Shown: positions 60,863-64,000 of the stretch, piece after piece
Position numbering within the stretch: position 1 is the stretch's first letter
Layout of the letters: every line of letters begins with the position of its first letter
NCBI RefSeq assembly: GCF_008312895.1
Contig: NZ_VSSP01000001.1
Coordinates: forward strand, 1 to 64,000
Direction: 5' to 3'
Length of the DNA stretch: 64,000 nucleotides
Source of the DNA: Luteimonas suaedae
GTDB taxonomy: Bacteria > Pseudomonadota > Gammaproteobacteria > Xanthomonadales > Xanthomonadaceae
Position numbers and translations under genes: made by a program
Notes under the pieces: generated by a model
Told to the model about the DNA's origin: nothing
What the model saw: only the letters and a program-made list of their open reading frames with translations
Database searches by the model: none

Positions 60863-62359
60863 ATGCTCGGTTTTCGTGCTCGAACGGCCGCCCGCGCGGC
60901 GGCGGCGGTGCTGGCTCTGGCGATTGCCGCGGGCGCGCCGGCGGCCGCCCAGACCGACGCGTCGCTGCTGTACCAGAGGAACTGCGCGTCCTGCCATGGC
61001 GCCGACCGGCAGGGCACGGGGCTGGGGCCGCCGCTCTCGGCCCGGACCTATCGCTATGGCGGCAGCCGCGATGACCTGGCCCGCATCATCCGGAACGGGA
61101 TCACGTCGCAGGGCATGCCGGCCTTCGGCGGGACGCTAGCGTCGGAGGAGATCGCCGCGCTCGCCGAATTCCTGCCCGCGCGCCAGGGCGAGCCGGAGCC
61201 CGATCCGGAAGAGGTGCAGGCTGCGGCGGAGGCCGAGCCACGCGAGTTCGATGCCGTCCCGGGCGTCGTCGGCACGCTCGACTATGCGGTCCGCGCCGAG
61301 TTGTTCGTCGAAGGGCTGCAAACGGTCTGGGCGTTGGCGTTCGTGGATGCGGATACGGCGCTGGTCAGCGAGCGGCCCGGCCGGCTCAGGATCGTCCGGA
61401 ACGGCGTCCTGGAACCGCAGCCCGTGAGCGGCACCCCGCAGGTCTACGTGCACGAGCACATCTGGAACCAGGGCGGCCTTCTGGACATCGCGATCGACCC
61501 GGACTACCGCGAAAACGGCTGGATCTATCTTTCCTACAGCCACCGCCTGGACGAGACCGGGCCCGAGGGCGATCCCCTCGCCATGACGCGCGTCGTGCGC
61601 GGCCGCATCCGCAGCAATGCATGGGTCGACCAGGAGGTCGTGTTCGAGGCCGACCGGGCCGCCTATGGCGAGCCGTTCTGGCACTACGGTGGGCGGATGG
61701 TGATCGACGGCGAAGGACGGCTCCACTTCTCCGTCGGCGACCGCGGCATGCAGGAACTGGCTCGGGAGCCCGGAACGCCCACCGGCAAGGTCCACCGCAT
61801 CATGACGGACGGGGCGATCCCGCTGGACAACCCGTTGCGCGGTCGCGATGGCGCGCTCGCCTCGATCTACAGTCTCGGCCACCGCAATCCGCAGGGCATG
61901 GCGATCGAACCGTCGACCGGGCGCATCTGGGCAACGGAGCACGGCCCACGCGGCGGCGACGAGCTGAACATCATCGAGCGCGGCGGCGACTATGGCTGGC
62001 CGGTCGTTTCCCACGGCATCAACTACGACGGCACGGTGCTGACGCCGGACACGCGGGCCGAAGGCGTGACGCAGCCAGCGTACTACTGGCGGCCCTCCAC
62101 CGGCGTCTCGGGGCTGGCCTTCTACCACGGCGACGAATTCCCGCTCTGGGAAGGCAAGCTCCTGGTCACCGGCCTGTCGCCGCGCGACCTGCGCCTGCTC
62201 ACCCTCGACGACGACCGCGTCCAGCACGAGGAGATCATCTTCAGGGCCAAGGGCCGCCCCTACGAGCCGGTGGTCGGGCCCGACGGCGCCATCTACCTGG
62301 TCACCGACGACCCGGGACAGATCCTGCGGCTGACGGCGCAGGAGGAGCGCCGACAGTAG
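60863..62359 (+). CDS. Cytochrome c - PQQ-dependent sugar dehydrogenase fusion
   Basis: The 498-residue exported protein (signal MLGFRARTAARAAAAVLALA to PAAAQ) has an N-terminal cytochrome c domain with CASCH and the axial Met in ITSQGMPAFGG. A soluble-glucose-dehydrogenase-type propeller follows: LQTVWALAFVDADTALVSE, WNQGGLLDIAIDPDYRENGW, YSLGHRNPQGMAIEPSTGRI and GGDELNIIERGGDYGWP. Electrons from sugar oxidation could pass straight to the heme. AGGAGG precedes the ATG. The GlcG-like gene starts 54 bases after its stop. Confidence 0.92.
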   Translation: MLGFRARTAARAAAAVLALAIAAGAPAAAQTDASLLYQRNCASCHGADRQGTGLGPPLSARTYRYGGSRDDLARIIRNGITSQGMPAFGGTLASEEIAALAEFLPARQGEPEPDPEEVQAAAEAEPREFDAVPGVVGTLDYAVRAELFVEGLQTVWALAFVDADTALVSERPGRLRIVRNGVLEPQPVSGTPQVYVHEHIWNQGGLLDIAIDPDYRENGWIYLSYSHRLDETGPEGDPLAMTRVVRGRIRSNAWVDQEVVFEADRAAYGEPFWHYGGRMVIDGEGRLHFSVGDRGMQELAREPGTPTGKVHRIMTDGAIPLDNPLRGRDGALASIYSLGHRNPQGMAIEPSTGRIWATEHGPRGGDELNIIERGGDYGWPVVSHGINYDGTVLTPDTRAEGVTQPAYYWRPSTGVSGLAFYHGDEFPLWEGKLLVTGLSPRDLRLLTLDDDRVQHEEIIFRAKGRPYEPVVGPDGAIYLVTDDPGQILRLTAQEERRQ

Positions 62360-62413
62360 CGGGCCGGCCCGAGCGGCGTTCTTGTGCGTGTCATTCCAAC
62401 GAAGGAGAGCAGG

Positions 62414-62890
62414 ATGAAATCGATCATGTCCGCCAGTCTTGTCGCGATGGCCACCCTGTTCGGGAGCATGGGATCGCAGGCGCAGACCGCACGCCCCGTC
62501 CTCGACTTCGCGACGGCGGACGCCATCCGCGACCATTGCCTGGCCCGTGCCGGACAGGCCGGCCACGCGGTCGCGGTCGCGGTCTTCGACGACGGTGGGG
62601 ACCTGGTGAGCTTCGCCAACCACGGGGCGTCGCCGGCCGCCGCCGCCGTGGCGCAGTGGAAGGGACGCTCCGCGGCGATCTATCGCAGGTCCACGCGCGA
62701 GACGGCGTCGTGGAATGTGCCGACTGCGCCGATGATCGCCGCCATGGAAGGCGGCGTGCCGCTCTTCGCCCGGGACGGCACGGCGATCGGTGGCGTCGGC
62801 GTCTCCGGCGCGTCGTCGGACTTCGATGCCGAATGCGGTACCCGGGCGGCCGAGGCGGCGAGCCTGATGGTTTCGCGCATGGAAAACTAA
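62414..62890 (+). CDS. Exported GlcG/HbpS-type heme-binding-like protein
   Basis: The 158-residue protein has a signal peptide (MKSIMSASLVAMATLFGSMG to SQAQ) and one GlcG/HbpS domain: FATADAIRDHCLARAGQAGH, VAVAVFDDGGDLVSFANHG, APMIAAMEGGVPLFARDG and GGVGVSGASSDFDAECGTRA. Such proteins bind heme or corrinoids or are of unknown role. Placement right after the cytochrome/PQQ dehydrogenase gene suggests that both serve the same periplasmic redox unit. AGGAGAGCAGG precedes the ATG. Confidence 0.88.
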   Translation: MKSIMSASLVAMATLFGSMGSQAQTARPVLDFATADAIRDHCLARAGQAGHAVAVAVFDDGGDLVSFANHGASPAAAAVAQWKGRSAAIYRRSTRETASWNVPTAPMIAAMEGGVPLFARDGTAIGGVGVSGASSDFDAECGTRAAEAASLMVSRMEN

Positions 62891-62953
62891 AAGCAAGGAT
62901 CTCAACAAGGGTAAGAGTCGAATGGCACTTACCGGCAACGTCCTGCTTTTGCT

Positions 62954-62981
62954 CGTCATTCCCGCGAAGGCGGGAATCCAG
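62954..62981 (+). repeat. CGTCATTCCCGCG repeat, half unit
   Basis: CGTCATTCCCGCGAAGGCGG followed by GAATCCAG, preceded by GGCAACGTCCTGCTTTTGCT and GAGTCGAATGGCACTTACC. It is a single arm with the standard lead-in and no partner, in the 164-base gap before the convergent SDR gene. Confidence 0.8.
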
Positions 62982-63054
62982 GGACATTGATCTTCGACGG
63001 CATGACGTCCGGTTGGCGGTAGGCGCCTTCGTCCCTGATACCGCTTCTACGGGT

Positions 63055-63816
63055 TTAGAGAAACATCCCGCCTGAAGCCTCGATCCTCTGCGCGTTCACC
63101 CACCGGTTCGCCGGCGACAGCAGCGATGCGATCGCGCCGCCGATATCGTCAGGCAGCCCGACGCGGCCGAGCGCGGTGTTCGCTGCCACGAAAGCATTGA
63201 GCTCGGCGTTGTCGCGCACCGCGCCGCCGCCGAAGTCGGTCTCGATCGCGCCGGGGGCGACGGTGTTCACCGCGATGCCGCGGGCGCCGAGTTCCTTGGC
63301 CAGGTAGCGGGTCAGCACTTCGATCGCGCCCTTCATCGCGGCATAGGCGCTGTAGCCGGGCAGGGCGAAGCGCGCGAGGCCGCTGGAGACGTTGATGATG
63401 CGCCCGCCGTCGGCGATCAGCGGCAGCAGGGCCTGGGTCAGGAAGTACACGCCCTTGAGGTGCACGTCGACCAGCTGGTCGAACTGCTCGGGCGTGGTCT
63501 CGGAAAAGGGCGCATGCACGCCGTGGCCGGCGTTGTTGACGAGATGGTCGATGCGCTCGTGCTGCCACTGCGCCAGTGCATCCCGCAGCTGCGCGACGAA
63601 GGCCGGGAACGTGTCGATCTTGGCGGTGTCCAGTTGCAGGGCGACGGCGCGGCGGCCGGCGGCCTCGATTTCGGCGACGGCAGCGTCGGCTTCGGTGCGG
63701 TTGCTGCGGTAGGTCAGGATCACGTCGCTGCCGTTGCGGGCCAGGGCGATGGCGGTATTGCGGCCGAGGCCGCGGCTGCCGCCGGTGACGAGGGCGATGG
63801 GGGCGGGTGTGGCCAT
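63055..63816 (-). CDS. Short-chain dehydrogenase/reductase (classical SDR)
   Basis: The 253-residue SDR has all classical motifs: ALVTGGSRGLGRNTAIALA, HLVNNAGHGVHAPF, RIINVSSGLARFALPGYSAY with Ser and Tyr, AMKGAIEVLTRYLAKELG with Lys, and AVNTVAPGAIETDF. It is of 3-oxoacyl-ACP-reductase-like length. GAGGAGC precedes the ATG at 63816. It is divergent from a LysR gene, with 147 bases between starts, the usual arrangement for a LysR-controlled oxidoreductase. Confidence 0.94.
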   Translation of the reverse strand: MATPAPIALVTGGSRGLGRNTAIALARNGSDVILTYRSNRTEADAAVAEIEAAGRRAVALQLDTAKIDTFPAFVAQLRDALAQWQHERIDHLVNNAGHGVHAPFSETTPEQFDQLVDVHLKGVYFLTQALLPLIADGGRIINVSSGLARFALPGYSAYAAMKGAIEVLTRYLAKELGARGIAVNTVAPGAIETDFGGGAVRDNAELNAFVAANTALGRVGLPDDIGGAIASLLSPANRWVNAQRIEASGGMFL

Positions 63817-63963
63817 GGTGGGCTCCTCTGCGGTTGAAGGCGGTGCATGTGCACCGTGGGGAGCACTCTATTGGTCGCAACTGATAGGATAAATCAGCTG
63901 AATTCAGTTAGTCTGTTCGCGATTCGAGAACAATCGCGCCATGACCGGACTGCGGAGACGCCG

Positions 63964-64000
63964 ATGAACCGCCTGGAGGCCATGCAGATCTACGTGCGGG
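63964..64000 (+). CDS. LysR family regulator, N-terminal fragment cut by the window end
   Basis: The last 37 bases encode MNRLEAMQIYVR, the usual opening of a LysR-type DNA-binding domain, divergent from the SDR gene. The rest lies beyond the window. Confidence 0.7.
   Translation, partial: MNRLEAMQIYVR

Overview
The window is high-G+C, densely packed bacterial chromosome that looks like a Lysobacter-type member of the Xanthomonadaceae. This rests on an alpha-lytic-type secreted protease, many predicted exported proteins, a CadC-like regulator fused to a TolB-type propeller, and abundant short palindromic repeats (GTAGGAGCG and CGTCATTCCCGCG families). No rRNA, tRNA, CRISPR array, integrase or intact transposase was seen. 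The genus call is inference from gene content only.

Layout. 1-15.3 kb: small exported and stand-alone genes (AbiEii-like nucleotidyltransferase pair, two AraC regulators, VOC protein, DJ-1/PfpI protein, pirin, isochorismatase-type hydrolase with a divergent LysR gene, a LytS/LytTR two-component pair, a PQQ-type sugar dehydrogenase) mixed with gene wrecks (metallo-hydrolase tail, truncated higBA). 15.4-19.7 kb: a compact, visibly lower-G+C type III polyketide synthase cluster (XRE regulator, PKS, aldo/keto reductase, SnoaL-like protein) followed by two small secreted proteins. 19.9-32.7 kb: SDR protein lacking the usual catalytic residues, Kelch/CARDB-like exported protein, Gfo/Idh/MocA oxidoreductase, alpha-lytic protease, methyltransferase, glutaminase, LysM protein, LysR/RidA/OYE group. 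33.0-36.2 kb: tightly coupled ATP-grasp / alpha-E / transglutaminase operon. 36.2-44.9 kb: a mosaic with partial copies of an acyltransferase and of trmY, a MarR/tautomerase pair, an outer-membrane barrel, a TonB receptor with a His-rich N-terminus and a frameshifted BAAT-like hydrolase.

44.9-48.7 kb holds one 1261-codon gene with the order adenylation - carrier protein - alpha-oxoamine synthase - SCP2-like domain, a one-gene amino-ketone assembly line. 49-54.7 kb: GST, DUF6958/DUF6151-like pair, VOC, GFA protein, repeats and an S66 LD-carboxypeptidase.

The most striking locus is 54.8-57.6 kb. A 72-residue peptide resembling split-borosin precursors (LigA-like leader, short C-terminal core) lies 28 bp upstream of an 847-residue membrane protein. 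That protein combines a periplasmic TPR-like sensor, a transmembrane helix, a GGDEF diguanylate cyclase domain and a C-terminal borosin-type (tetrapyrrole-methylase fold) peptide backbone N-methyltransferase. The fusion suggests that c-di-GMP signalling and RiPP N-methylation are physically coupled. The window ends with a fasciclin protein, the CadC/TolB regulator, a cytochrome c/PQQ dehydrogenase with a GlcG-like heme-binding protein, and an SDR gene divergent from a LysR gene cut by the window edge.
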